Below, piece after piece: positions 8,619 through 16,626 of a DNA stretch of 64,000 nt. A model generated the notes under the pieces. It was not told the DNA's origin. It saw nothing but the letters and a program-made list of their open reading frames with translations, and did no database searches. The position numbers were made by a program, and so were the translations under genes. Source of the DNA: a virus; IMG/VR virus record IMGVR_UViG_3300034137_000024, positions 20,652-84,651 of that record; one strand, 5' to 3'. The first letter of the stretch is position 1, and every line of letters begins with the position of its first letter.

Positions 8619-9581
8619 ATGCAAAGCGAGACGCTGCACGGCCTGGTTGAGAACACCAACGAGGACTACCACGCGGGTCCAGGCATATCGAAATCCAAGC
8701 TGGACACCATCCGTGTCAGCGGCCTGAATTTCTGGGATCAGTACCTGAACCCCGATCGCGAGGAAAGGGAATACAAACATTGCTTTGCGGTGGGTGACGG
8801 CACCCACAAGCTGATCCTCGAGCCCGGCTCGTTCGAGGAAAGCTATGCGGTTGGCTTCGACAAGTCTGCGTACCCCGATGCCCTCGACACTGTGGCCGAC
8901 CTGAAAAAAGAGCTGGCAGCCCGAGGCTTGGCTGTTAGCGGCGCAAAGCCGGAGCTGATCGAACGGCTGATTGAGGAAGGCGAGTATCCCCGCGACAAGG
9001 TTCTGGTGCTGCTTGAGCAGGCACACAACAAGGGCATGGCCGGCAAGACACCAATGCCGGCGGCGGACTACCGGAACATGCTCGCCATGCTTCGAGCGGT
9101 CAGCAACCACCACACCGCTGGGGGGCTGATTCGCGGCGCCTACGCCGAAAAGTCGTTCTACGTGACTGACCCGAACGGCGTCCTGCGTAAGTGCCGCCTC
9201 GATCTGTTGACCGCCTGCGGCAATGTTATCGGCGACATCAAGACCACCGAGGACGTGAGCAAGGAAGGTTTCGGCAAGACCATCGCCCAGCGCCGGTACC
9301 ACGTACAAGCCGCGTGGTACTTGGACATCCTGAAGATGCTCTATGGCGATGAGGCCCCGACGCAGTTTGCGTTTATCGCCTGCCAGAAACGGCGCCCGTT
9401 CGACGTGGCTGTTCATTTCGCCACCGAAGAACAGATCGCACTCGGCCGGATGCTCTATCAGGAAGACCTCGCTCGATTGGCTGAATGCCAGCGCACCGGC
9501 ATCTGGCACGGCGTCGATGGCGGCAAGGTGATTGCCGCCGAACTGCCCTACTGGGAAATGCGCCGCCTCGAAGCCGCGTAA
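8619..9581 (+). CDS. RecE-like PD-(D/E)XK exonuclease with inserted SAP domain
   Basis: A 320-aa protein starting at ATG 8619, preceded by GAAGGG; ATG 8592 is an alternative but lies inside a repeated operator-like site. It begins with the signature of exonuclease VIII-type phage nucleases (NEDYHAGPGISKSKLD) and has the core CRLDLL then GDIKTT (D-x-K catalytic pair, about residues 205-215). Between the first helix and the core lies LKKELAARGLAVSGAKPELIERL (about 96-118), a SAP DNA-binding motif not usual in this family. It would resect double-strand ends for the annealing protein encoded next. Confidence 0.85.
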   Translation: MQSETLHGLVENTNEDYHAGPGISKSKLDTIRVSGLNFWDQYLNPDREEREYKHCFAVGDGTHKLILEPGSFEESYAVGFDKSAYPDALDTVADLKKELAARGLAVSGAKPELIERLIEEGEYPRDKVLVLLEQAHNKGMAGKTPMPAADYRNMLAMLRAVSNHHTAGGLIRGAYAEKSFYVTDPNGVLRKCRLDLLTACGNVIGDIKTTEDVSKEGFGKTIAQRRYHVQAAWYLDILKMLYGDEAPTQFAFIACQKRRPFDVAVHFATEEQIALGRMLYQEDLARLAECQRTGIWHGVDGGKVIAAELPYWEMRRLEAA

Positions 9582-9640
9582 CCACCACGAATTCCAATTT
9601 TGCCCGTCCACAGGGCGGGCGTACGCCACATGAGGCACCC

Positions 9641-10687
9641 ATGAGCAATTCAGCACTTCAACATTACGAACAGCAGGCGAATCAGGGCCTGTCCCTGCGC
9701 GCACCTAATCAACTGGCAAACGGCGTCAACGGCGGCGCCGTAGCGATCGAGCAGGAACGTGCCATCGCAGAGGCGCAGGGCCAGCTGATCCTCGCCAAGC
9801 GCTTCCCACGCGAGATGAACTCGGCCTATGCCGAGCTGATGGCTGCTTGTAAGAGCCGCGCCTTTGCCGAAGTGGCTTTCTATGCGGTACCGAATCGGGG
9901 CAGCGGCCCGACCATTCGTTTCGCTGAGGAAGTCGCCCGCGTGTTCGGCAACATGCAGTATGGCCACCGCGAACTCTCCCGCGACGACGGCAAGTCGGAA
10001 GTCGAGGTGTACGCCTGGGACATGGAAAAGAACAACCGTGTCACCCGCCAGATCACCGTCAAGCACGTCCGCGACACCAAAGGCGGTGGCGTTCCGCTGC
10101 GAGACGAAGCCGACATCGACAACAAGATCGCCAACGTGGCCAGCAAGCAGATGCGCGGCCGGATCCTGGCATTGATGCCCAAGTGGTTCGTCGAGGAAGC
10201 CGTCCAGGAGTGCAAAAAGACTCTGGCCGGTAATAACGACGAGCCTATCGACGTTCGCATCCGCAAGATGACTCAGGTTTTCGCCAAGTTCGGCGTGAAA
10301 GTCGAGCACTTGGAGCGCTACCTCGGCCACAAGATGGACGAAACCCTGCCCGATGAAATCGCTGAACTGACCGGCGTGTTCAACGCCCTGAAGGATGGCG
10401 CCAAAGCGTCTGAATTCTTCGGCAACCTCGACGCAGAGGCCAAGGCCGAACGCAACGAGCAGGCCGCAGAGGTCGTCGCGCAGGCTTCCAAAGCCGCACC
10501 ACGCGCACGCCGCAGCGCCGTGGTTACGGACCTGCAGCAGGCGCGCCAAGAACGCCAGCCTGCCGATCAGCAGCCAGCCCCCGAGCCAGATCCGGCGCCG
10601 GAACCTGATCAGGTTGATCAAGCTGACCCAGCACTTGCCGATGTAGATGATTCGTCTACGAACGGTACCCAACCCGATATATTCTAA
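9641..10687 (+). CDS. Probable single-strand annealing recombination protein
   Basis: A 348-aa protein starting at ATG 9641 with GAGG five bases upstream. The core (about residues 30-230) has IRFAEEVARVFGNMQYG and NKIANVASKQMRGRIL, a pattern I associate with phage proteins encoded next to RecE-like nucleases. The C-terminal quarter is a disordered Ala/Pro/Asp linker ending in an acidic tip (DDSS...PDIF) similar in style to the SSB tail. Position after the exonuclease supports a RecT/Red-beta-like role, but I cannot place the exact family. Confidence 0.55.
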   Translation: MSNSALQHYEQQANQGLSLRAPNQLANGVNGGAVAIEQERAIAEAQGQLILAKRFPREMNSAYAELMAACKSRAFAEVAFYAVPNRGSGPTIRFAEEVARVFGNMQYGHRELSRDDGKSEVEVYAWDMEKNNRVTRQITVKHVRDTKGGGVPLRDEADIDNKIANVASKQMRGRILALMPKWFVEEAVQECKKTLAGNNDEPIDVRIRKMTQVFAKFGVKVEHLERYLGHKMDETLPDEIAELTGVFNALKDGAKASEFFGNLDAEAKAERNEQAAEVVAQASKAAPRARRSAVVTDLQQARQERQPADQQPAPEPDPAPEPDQVDQADPALADVDDSSTNGTQPDIF

Positions 10688-10747
10688 CCCCCTGTCGCAG
10701 GCCTGCCCTGACGGGGGAGGCTTTGGCCCCTACATGGAGAAACACTG

Positions 10748-11029
10748 ATGTTAAGCAAGAGCAGCATGATCAATGACCTGGCTGAACGTACCGGCGAAAG
10801 CAAATCCGCCTGCGAGCGAATGCTGAACGCGCTGGTCGAGCAGATCACGGAAGAACTCAAGGAAGGCCGAGAGATCACCCTGCACGGCGTTGGCAAGCTA
10901 CAGCCGGTCGAGCGCGCAGCGCGCAATGGCCGCAATCCGCAGGACTTGTCGGTTATTCACATCCCGGCCAAGAAGGGCGTGCGCTTCAAGCTGACCAAAG
11001 TCCTCGACGACAAGCTCAACGGCCGCTAA
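10748..11029 (+). CDS. HU/IHF-family DNA-binding protein
   Basis: A 93-aa member of the HU/IHF family, with the N-terminal helix pair (MINDLAERTGESKSACERMLNALVEQITEEL), the ITLHGVGKL strand and the arm base RAARNGRNPQ that bends DNA. GGAG lies nine bases before the ATG. It may act as an architectural partner of the integrase encoded downstream or in packaging. A terminator follows. Confidence 0.92.
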   Translation: MLSKSSMINDLAERTGESKSACERMLNALVEQITEELKEGREITLHGVGKLQPVERAARNGRNPQDLSVIHIPAKKGVRFKLTKVLDDKLNGR

Positions 11030-11054
11030 TCGTCCGGGCAGCACCATTGCGACG

Positions 11055-11078
11055 AAACCGGCCTTGTGCCGGTTTTTC
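11055..11078 (+). terminator. Rho-independent terminator after HU-like gene
   Basis: An 8-bp perfect stem AAACCGGC/GCCGGTTT with a five-base loop followed by TTCG; read rightward it closes the RecE-annealing-HU unit. Confidence 0.75.
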
Positions 11079-11118
11079 GTTTAAAGTTCAAAGAGGCGAA
11101 CACGGTGCGGAGACGGCT

Positions 11119-11454
11119 ATGGCAAATGACCAGACGTTGTACCTCGATCTGAGAGCGGCACGGGCTCGCGTCGACGGCCAGACCCAGTACGGCCACGGTG
11201 AATTCACCGATGGAGAGGCTGCGGCGCTTGGCCGGCTGTTGAAACGTCTGGTCTTCCCCGATTATCGGAGGAATGCGAAAGACGATGCGGAGGCGTATCT
11301 GATGGGTTCGGCGATGAGCAAGCTGCGCCACCTGTTAGCCGACGCAGGAATCACGCAGGGCGCTCTGCTGGGCACGACGACACCTGCACCGGCTCCCCGC
11401 CGGCGACTCGGCCCGCCAGGTCAGACCGGCGATCTGTTCCAGGACTTCAACTGA
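11119..11454 (+). CDS. Hypothetical protein (111 aa)
   Basis: The start is ATG 11119, with GGAG seven bases upstream and after the terminator; the frame is open back to 11047 but that part contains the terminator hairpin. The product is mostly helical (LDLRAARARV, EAAALGRLLKRL) with a Pro/Arg-rich tail ending GDLFQDFN. No family recognised. It lies between the recombination block and the SOS-controlled gene. Confidence 0.6.
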   Translation: MANDQTLYLDLRAARARVDGQTQYGHGEFTDGEAAALGRLLKRLVFPDYRRNAKDDAEAYLMGSAMSKLRHLLADAGITQGALLGTTTPAPAPRRRLGPPGQTGDLFQDFN

Positions 11455-11494
11455 CCACAACCATTTCGTTCGCAGTGCTCACTGTGCCAGACTA

Positions 11495-11510
11495 CTGTAC
11501 ACCCATACAG
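11495..11510. promoter_or_regulatory. LexA (SOS) box
   Basis: CTGTACACCCATACAG has the exact CTGT-N8-ACAG core of gammaproteobacterial LexA boxes, flanked by TA on both sides (TACTG...CAGCTA). It ends 13 bases before ATG 11524, so host LexA would repress that gene until DNA damage. Confidence 0.85.
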
Positions 11511-11523
11511 CTAGGTGCACGCC

Positions 11524-11775
11524 ATGGCCCGCGAACTCCCCCCGTTTCGACCGATTTTAATAGCCGATCTTCGCAGAATCTGGTCCGAACATCCTGACCC
11601 GGATATCCGGCGTTTAACGCTAGAGGTGGAACATTATCGCCGCATGATGGCTGAGATTGACCGGCTGTACATGACGGTGCATCAGGCTTGGCGCGAGAAC
11701 GTCGGCGGCAATCTCGTCGCGCTCCATATGCTGCAAACGGTGCTTTTCAAAGAACGCCAGCGCCTGGCGCGTTGA
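11524..11775 (+). CDS. SOS-regulated small helical protein
   Basis: An 83-aa protein (ATG 11524; an in-frame GTG at 11515 is an alternative) lying directly under a LexA box. The sequence is almost wholly helical and amphipathic (DIRRLTLEVEHYRRMMAEIDRL) with no catalytic motif. SOS control beside the integrase suggests a role in induction, such as antirepression or a damage-triggered switch; that role is inferred from regulation only. Confidence 0.75.
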   Translation: MARELPPFRPILIADLRRIWSEHPDPDIRRLTLEVEHYRRMMAEIDRLYMTVHQAWRENVGGNLVALHMLQTVLFKERQRLAR

Positions 11776-11844
11776 TGTGACCAAAAAGCGGTATCGCGCA
11801 CCGCATACGGGTTTTTCGGGAAATTCCGAATAACCCTCCCCGCC

Positions 11845-11953
11845 TACCGGATTCTCCGGTAACTGACATGCCGTTACCCTCGGTTCCTCCGCTGGCCAAG
11901 ACCGCTATAATCTGGCTACAAGCAGTGATGTACATTGCTCATATTTGATTAAC
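11845..11953. promoter_or_regulatory. Integrase upstream region: hairpin, -10-like box and operator
   Basis: The gap before the integrase contains a small hairpin (TACCGG/CCGGTA, 11845-11861), a TATAAT hexamer (11906-11911) without a good -35, and an operator-like palindrome ATTGCTCATATTTGATTAAC (11934-11953) matching the sites at the HTH control region. The attP core is likely to lie near here or just past the integrase, but cannot be identified without the host junction. Confidence 0.5.
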
Positions 11954-12051
11954 AACCATTGCAATCACTGGGCGTTATAGGGATTATGAAGCAACACGAC
12001 GAGGCTGGCAGCGTCCAGAAGCTGCGCCCGAAACGACTTTGAGGAGTCACC

Positions 12052-13218
12052 ATGCCGAAATTGACGAAAACCGCCGTAGACAATGCCCAGCCACCAGCCA
12101 GCGGCGACGCCTGGCTCTGGGACAGCGAGCTGGAAGGTTTCGGCGTGCGAATCATTGCATCGGGCCGCAAGACCTACGTTGTCCGGTACCGAACCAAGGC
12201 CGGCAATACCCAGCGCAAAATGACGGTCGCCCGCTGCTCGGATGTACCGCCAGAGAAGGCTCGCGAACTGGCACGCAAGGTGTTTTCCTTGGTCGCCCAA
12301 GGCTTCGACCCGGTAGGCGACAAGCGCATCAAGAAGGAATGCCCAACGGTCCAGCAGCTTTGCACGAAGTACATGAAGGAACACGCCAAGCCGTTCAAAA
12401 AGAAGCGCAGCGTCGAGCTGGACGAAAAGAACTGGCGCCTGCACATCCTGCCAGTGCTTGGTGCCGCCGAGGTGGCCGAAGTGAAGCGCTCGGACATTCT
12501 CAGCCTGCACGGCAGCCTCGCAGACACACCCGCAACAGCCAATCAGGTCCTTGCCCTGCTCTCCAAAGCGTTCAACCTTTCCGAGGACTGGGAGTGGCGA
12601 CCACGCAACTCGAACCCTTGCCACAAAATCAAGAAATACGACCTGCAGGAACGCGAAACCATCCTGAGTCTTGCCGACATCAAGCGGCTGTACCAAACGC
12701 TGAATGACCTGCTGCAGGAAGGCAAGATTTTGCCCCAGATGTACGACTTGATACGCCTGCTGATGCTCACGGGCTGCCGCCTGCGAGAGATCATGAGCGC
12801 CAAGCGAAGCTGGGTAGACTTGGAGCGGGCGCTGCTGTTGCTACCCGACTCCAAGGTGGGCCAGCGCAAAATCTCCCTGCCGGACATTTGCATGACGATC
12901 ATTGCGGAAATGCCGGACAGCGAATGGCTGATCCCCAACCGCACCAACGACGGCCCGCTGGCCGACCCTTACCGCCAATGGAAAGCGATCAAGGTCGCGG
13001 CCGGGCTGCCGCTAGAAATGCGGATACACGACCTACGCCACACTGCTGGCAGCCTCGCGCATATGGCGGGCATGTCTCAGAAGCAGATCGCGATTCTCCT
13101 CGGACACGCCCAGCTTTCTACCACGGCCCGCTACCTGCACGGCGCCGCAGGCGACCACGCGGTGGTTGCCACCAAACTGGGGGATGTTATTACCGGGGCT
13201 TGGAGCAACGCCGCCTAA
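12052..13218 (+). CDS. int: Tyrosine recombinase (phage integrase)
   Basis: A 388-aa integrase with a GAGGAG-type ribosome binding site. The N-terminus is the DUF4102-like arm-binding domain (LEGFGVRIIASGRKTYVVRYR). The core-binding domain spans about 100-200, and the catalytic domain carries Arg243 (LTGCRLREI), Lys268, HDLRH (326-330), LGHAQ His352 and the nucleophile Tyr361 in TTARYLH. All catalytic residues are present. It would integrate the phage at a bacterial att site; an operator-like palindrome sits upstream. Confidence 0.96.
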   Translation: MPKLTKTAVDNAQPPASGDAWLWDSELEGFGVRIIASGRKTYVVRYRTKAGNTQRKMTVARCSDVPPEKARELARKVFSLVAQGFDPVGDKRIKKECPTVQQLCTKYMKEHAKPFKKKRSVELDEKNWRLHILPVLGAAEVAEVKRSDILSLHGSLADTPATANQVLALLSKAFNLSEDWEWRPRNSNPCHKIKKYDLQERETILSLADIKRLYQTLNDLLQEGKILPQMYDLIRLLMLTGCRLREIMSAKRSWVDLERALLLLPDSKVGQRKISLPDICMTIIAEMPDSEWLIPNRTNDGPLADPYRQWKAIKVAAGLPLEMRIHDLRHTAGSLAHMAGMSQKQIAILLGHAQLSTTARYLHGAAGDHAVVATKLGDVITGAWSNAA

Positions 13219-13289
13219 GTCGTGATGGAAGACTTCGATGGATTGGGCGCTGATGTACAGCGCCCTTTTCCATATCGGAGCAAAACACA

Positions 13290-13523
13290 TTGTCGACGGA
13301 AGAACAGGCTCAGGTACTTGAGCTCAAAGAATGGGAACGAATCAACCAGAGTCGCGGAGAGGTGGTGAAGTACTCCCCCGGTGATGAGGGATACGGCCCG
13401 GAATATTGCAGCGAAGACGAATGCGGGGTCGAAATGCCGACCCCGCGTCGAGAGTGGGGCTTTGCTATTTGCGTGGGCTGTCAGACGCTTGTGGAGCAAC
13501 AGCAGGCGCAGTATCGGCGCTGA
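13290..13523 (+). CDS. DksA/TraR-like zinc-finger protein
   Basis: A 77-aa protein starting at TTG 13290, with GGAG ten bases upstream. The C-terminal half has the TraR pattern: a Cys pair in YCSEDECG, the EMPTPRR link (usually I-P-x-x-R) and the second pair CVGC. The N-terminus is a short coiled coil. Phage TraR proteins bind the RNA polymerase secondary channel and can stand in for DksA-ppGpp. Its last 59 bases overlap the convergent o-spanin gene. Confidence 0.8.
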   Translation: MSTEEQAQVLELKEWERINQSRGEVVKYSPGDEGYGPEYCSEDECGVEMPTPRREWGFAICVGCQTLVEQQQAQYRR

Positions 13524-13800
13524 TACGGCAGCCAGTGGAGGCCACCTCCCACGCAATACCGTACTGCTCGGCCTTTTCAAAATCGGAAGCCAGAATCTGG
13601 GCCTGTACGGCGTCAGATTCTGGCTTTTCGCCTTTCCCGAACGCATAAGCAGGCTTGGCCGGCACGACAACACATGGTTCTTTGACCTTGACCTCAACGG
13701 TCACTGTCTTGATCGGCTGCACGACCGCCGTGCTCGAGCAGCCAGACAGCAGGATCGCCAGCACCGCACCGGCACCGACTCCAATCATCAATCGTTTCAT
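13465..13800 (-). CDS. o-spanin (Rz1-like outer-membrane lipoprotein)
   Basis: The start is ATG 13800. A basic N-terminus and hydrophobic segment lead to a lipobox ILLSGC with Cys21, so the mature 91-residue protein would be anchored in the outer membrane. A Val/Lys-rich stretch and Pro follow. It overlaps the end of the i-spanin gene by four bases in another frame, the standard arrangement of paired spanin genes. It fuses inner and outer membranes at the end of lysis. Confidence 0.8.
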   Translation of the reverse strand: MKRLMIGVGAGAVLAILLSGCSSTAVVQPIKTVTVEVKVKEPCVVVPAKPAYAFGKGEKPESDAVQAQILASDFEKAEQYGIAWEVASTGCRISADTAPAVAPQASDSPRK

Positions 13801-14210
13801 CGGCGAAGCTCCCAATAGCTGCTCAAGACCTGTTTACAACTGGTGGCCGTCTTGAGCGATTCGCTCAGTTTCATGAGCCGGGACGTGCTCTGCTGGGCCA
13901 GCAGCGCGGCTTGGTCTTCGGCGACCTGTTTAGCGGCCTGCGCCGCTTCCGTCTTTGCTTTAGCAACCTCGACCGCTGTGTTCTGCGTGGCAATGCCAAG
14001 CTCCAGCTGGTGCGCGTTGTCCTTGACGGCGCCGATCTGGACCGTCAGCGCGGAAAGCTGCGATTCGTACAGCGCAGTGCTGCGCCAGGCTTGAACCTTG
14101 GCACCAGCGAATGCTGCTGCGAGCAGCACCAGGAGCACGGCCGCGGCAATGAGGATGTACTTGATCGGGTCCGTCAGGGCCGACAAGTAGGTTTTCAGAA
14201 TGCTGATCAT
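13797..14210 (-). CDS. i-spanin (Rz-like)
   Basis: The 137-aa product (ATG 14210) has one N-terminal membrane segment (ILIAAAVLLVLLAAAFAGA) and then a long Ala/Gln/Glu-rich coiled coil reaching into the periplasm, the architecture of inner-membrane spanins. It is coupled to the lipoprotein gene after it and to the membrane-protein gene before it by four-base overlaps. Confidence 0.82.
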   Translation of the reverse strand: MISILKTYLSALTDPIKYILIAAAVLLVLLAAAFAGAKVQAWRSTALYESQLSALTVQIGAVKDNAHQLELGIATQNTAVEVAKAKTEAAQAAKQVAEDQAALLAQQSTSRLMKLSESLKTATSCKQVLSSYWELRR

Positions 14211-14668
14211 TGGGTAATCCAAAGGTGCAGGAAGGGGTAAGTTGCGGATTCGTTGCGACCGACCAGGTTGTTCTGGAAGCTGATCCGGTTAACAAAGGTG
14301 TATTGCCCAGGCGGGAGCGGTGGCACGGTGAAGCCGTAGCCGGTCTGGGCGCAGCCGCCGTCGATCTGGGACATGCTCACCGGCAAGGGAAAAACGAACC
14401 CCTTTGCGCTTTGCAACTCCGGGTAGCTGACCAAGACCTGGCTGTGGGTCGAGCAGGCTTTCCGATACACCACCGCCAAGTCGCCTGGGCGGAATTCCGA
14501 TCGCGCCTGGCCCCCACCGTCGAACATGCCGACGTTGTTGATCGTCAGGGGGTTCCCGCCGGCGATGACCGACCAGCCAATGGCAATCTGGCCCAGGTAG
14601 ATCGCCACCAGGTACAGAAGCGCCCAGACAAAGGCCCGATTGTGCAGGTTCGATCGGAACGTCTTCAT
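14207..14668 (-). CDS. Membrane-anchored lysis-cassette protein of unknown function
   Basis: A 153-aa protein with a single N-terminal hydrophobic helix (AFVWALLYLVAIYLGQIAIGW) and a beta-rich exported domain containing two Cys. It lies inside the lysis cassette, coupled by four-base overlaps on both sides. It could be a signal-anchor regulator of lysis or a superinfection-exclusion factor; the sequence gives no firm answer. Confidence 0.6.
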   Translation of the reverse strand: MKTFRSNLHNRAFVWALLYLVAIYLGQIAIGWSVIAGGNPLTINNVGMFDGGGQARSEFRPGDLAVVYRKACSTHSQVLVSYPELQSAKGFVFPLPVSMSQIDGGCAQTGYGFTVPPLPPGQYTFVNRISFQNNLVGRNESATYPFLHLWITQ

Positions 14669-14886
14669 TTGACGAATACCTTGCTCATAACGGTGCCCAG
14701 CACAGAGGCACCCACGGCCGACATCAGTCCGTAAACGATCATTTTGATCGGGGCAAACTCGGCCTTAGTGACCAGCAGCTCTATCGTCTTCTGCATGGCT
14801 GCCATTTGCTCCTGCAGGCGCACCACCTCCATTTCGGTCTCGCGCACTACTTCCTCTAGTCGGCGGTTCGGTCGTTCAATTTGCAT
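14665..14886 (-). CDS. XhlA-like small holin/lysis membrane protein
   Basis: A 73-aa protein with a charged coiled-coil N-terminus (RRLEEVVRETEMEVVRLQEQ) and one C-terminal membrane helix (IVYGLMSAVGASVLGTVM), the pattern of haemolysin XhlA family proteins that help phage holins. It overlaps the endolysin stop by eleven bases. Confidence 0.65.
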   Translation of the reverse strand: MQIERPNRRLEEVVRETEMEVVRLQEQMAAMQKTIELLVTKAEFAPIKMIVYGLMSAVGASVLGTVMSKVFVK

Positions 14887-15589
14887 CTGGGCTCCCCTTG
14901 AAATAGGGCTCGTACTTGAACCGGCGCACCTTCAGGATATTGGCGACGTATTCACGGTTGATTTTGAAAAAGGACTGGCCGTAGCCGCGCTGCGCCTTGC
15001 GGCTCTTGAGGCTGGTCTGCTCGACGTTGTCGAACCACCGAGAGGGGTCGCACCCGTCCGTGTTGGCGCATAGGCGACGATCCTGCAGGACGCCTGCCTG
15101 GCCGCCGTTGTAAGCCGAAAGGGTGAACGAGAGCCGGTCCGCAACCGTTGCAGCATCGCGCTGGCGGTCGTACAGGTCTTTGTCCATGACCACGATGGCC
15201 AGCAATTGATAACTGGCGTCGTAGCGGCTCGCCCAAGACCAGCCGCGGAGGCTTTCGTGCTTCGCCGCCAGAGCGCTGATGGTGTCGAAACGGATCGAGC
15301 CGTCCGCTCGGTACGCCCGGGTGAACTGCCCCATGCCCACGCCATTTTCCCGACTGGTCTTGAGTTCGGCCCGAGGGTTCCAACACTTCTGGCTGCGCAG
15401 GGTTACGCAGGATTCTTGCTCGATCTGGCCCGCCAGGAACGAAGGCGTCGGGGCGTCCGGCCAGGTGTTCTGCTGCGCCGTCACCAGGGCAGGTAGGTAC
15501 TGCTTGGCCCGATCGGGCACTTGGTCAGCAGCGAGCGCCGCATGTGTGAGGGCTAGCTGCAGCACCAAGGCAGGAAACAGGCGGCGCAT
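14876..15589 (-). CDS. Exported lytic transglycosylase-type endolysin
   Basis: A 237-aa protein with a cleavable or release-type signal (MRRLFPALVLQLALTHAALA). The catalytic domain has the glutamate in QIEQES (Glu59), GVGMGQFT (83-90) and LSAYNGG (157-163), the hallmarks of a lysozyme-like/SLT fold. It would cleave murein from the periplasm. The holin-like gene lies upstream and spanins downstream. The Sec signal means it need not wait for a holin pore. Confidence 0.85.
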   Translation of the reverse strand: MRRLFPALVLQLALTHAALAADQVPDRAKQYLPALVTAQQNTWPDAPTPSFLAGQIEQESCVTLRSQKCWNPRAELKTSRENGVGMGQFTRAYRADGSIRFDTISALAAKHESLRGWSWASRYDASYQLLAIVVMDKDLYDRQRDAATVADRLSFTLSAYNGGQAGVLQDRRLCANTDGCDPSRWFDNVEQTSLKSRKAQRGYGQSFFKINREYVANILKVRRFKYEPYFKGSPDAN

Positions 15590-15590
15590 A

Positions 15591-15911
15591 TCAGGCCTTA
15601 GACCAGACGACCATGGCGCAGATAATCACCGCCACGAACGCAATCAGGGTGCTGGCCACTAGGCTCGCGGCTACGTTGCCCTTGATCGTTTCGCAGACCA
15701 GGGTGGACAGATTGATCTGGGGAAAGACTATCCGGCTCACGATCACGGCGACGCCGGCGAGAATCGGGGCGAAGATCAGCCACTGCATCAGGGTCTTGAA
15801 CATCGCGGGGTCTAGGCCCCACAGCAGGGCGGCCGGGGGAATGATGAGTAGCCAGCCGGACTTATCGAAAAGTGCCTTGGCCCGTTGCTTCTTGAGTTCG
15901 ATAGTTTCCAT
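15591..15911 (-). CDS. Putative holin (three membrane segments)
   Basis: The 106-aa protein starts at ATG 15911. A charged N-terminus (KKQRAKALFDK) precedes three hydrophobic segments (about residues 18-32, 42-62 and 78-104), and it is the first gene of the lysis cassette. Size, topology and position suit a holin. A GTCGTGAC site (15946-15953) lies about 35 bases upstream of its start. Confidence 0.65.
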   Translation of the reverse strand: METIELKKQRAKALFDKSGWLLIIPPAALLWGLDPAMFKTLMQWLIFAPILAGVAVIVSRIVFPQINLSTLVCETIKGNVAASLVASTLIAFVAVIICAMVVWSKA

Positions 15912-15973
15912 GATTCGCTCAAAGTAGATTTCGACGAATAATGGAGTCACGACCCGAGGTGGCCGGGCGCGCA

Positions 15974-15997
15974 GAAAAAAGCCCCCATTGCGGGGGC
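15974..15997 (-). terminator. Strong terminator between tail-fibre and lysis genes
   Basis: AGCCCCC/GGGGGCT stem followed by six T on the minus strand (the run of A at 15974-15980). It separates the tail operon from the lysis cassette, so lysis genes need their own start signal, consistent with the GTCGTGAC site placed right after it. Confidence 0.88.
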
Positions 15998-16005
15998 TCT
16001 CAAGA

Positions 16006-16626
16006 TCAGGATGTGGTGGACGCATCCTCGTCGGTTTCAGTCGTTTCCTCCGAGGTGCTCGAGGCCGTATCGGTCGCCGTGGATTCGTCGTCCGTTGCAG
16101 CCTCGGCAGCGGCCAACCAATCCGGAGCAATTGGCTTGGTTGAGTCGGCCGGGAAGTCGGTCACTGTCGGCCAGTCGCGCAAGGCCTGGCGGTAAACCAG
16201 GAGCGCCGCGTACTGGTCGCCGGTAAGGGTGGTGGCAGTGCCCGCGTCGGTCTGGTCGCGATGGCGTTCGACCAGCCACTGACTGGCGGTAATTTCCGCG
16301 TCGCGCCAGGCGCGGGCCGTGGCTTCCAGTTCATCGGTGGTGTAGATCGGCGCCGCATAGGCGGTAATCGTGCCGTAGGTACCTGCCAACAATGCCGCGT
16401 ACAGTTCCGCCGCGTGAATCTCGGTATCACTGGCGCTACAGGTAAAAGGCAACTCACCCAGGACGTCAAACGTCACCGTGGCATTGATTAGGGTTTGCGC
16501 CTCATCGACGTAGTGCGGATCTGCGACAGCGGTGTATGTAAGAGTGGCTACCGGATCCAGTACGACCGACTCGGGCGCGGTGGCGGTGGCGGTGGCGGTG
16601 GCGGTGCTTTCAGTCGTATCAGTCAT
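16006..16626 (-). CDS. Tail fibre assembly-type protein with low-complexity ends
   Basis: A 206-aa protein. The middle has the pattern of phage tail-fibre assembly/tail chaperones: WRDAEITASQWLVERHRD, TGDQYAALLVYRQALRDWP, then FP...P-x-WL. Both ends are Thr/Ala/Ser low complexity; the N-terminal part is coded by a run of GGT GGC-type triplets (16576-16608). It follows the tail fibre gene directly, the usual position for its chaperone. Confidence 0.7.
   Translation of the reverse strand: MTDTTESTATATATATAPESVVLDPVATLTYTAVADPHYVDEAQTLINATVTFDVLGELPFTCSASDTEIHAAELYAALLAGTYGTITAYAAPIYTTDELEATARAWRDAEITASQWLVERHRDQTDAGTATTLTGDQYAALLVYRQALRDWPTVTDFPADSTKPIAPDWLAAAEAATDDESTATDTASSTSEETTETDEDASTTS

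Noticed and set aside
8586-10672. 372- and 340-codon minus-strand frames opposite the RecE-like and annealing genes
   Set aside because: Antisense shadows; the plus-strand genes have motifs and ribosome binding sites.
10688-10727. Terminator after the annealing protein gene (CCCC-GTC / GAC-GGGG)
   Set aside because: Stem is bulged and no T run follows; too weak to list.
11776-12051. Phage attachment site attP
   Set aside because: Position next to the integrase is right, but no core can be identified without the bacterial attachment sequence.
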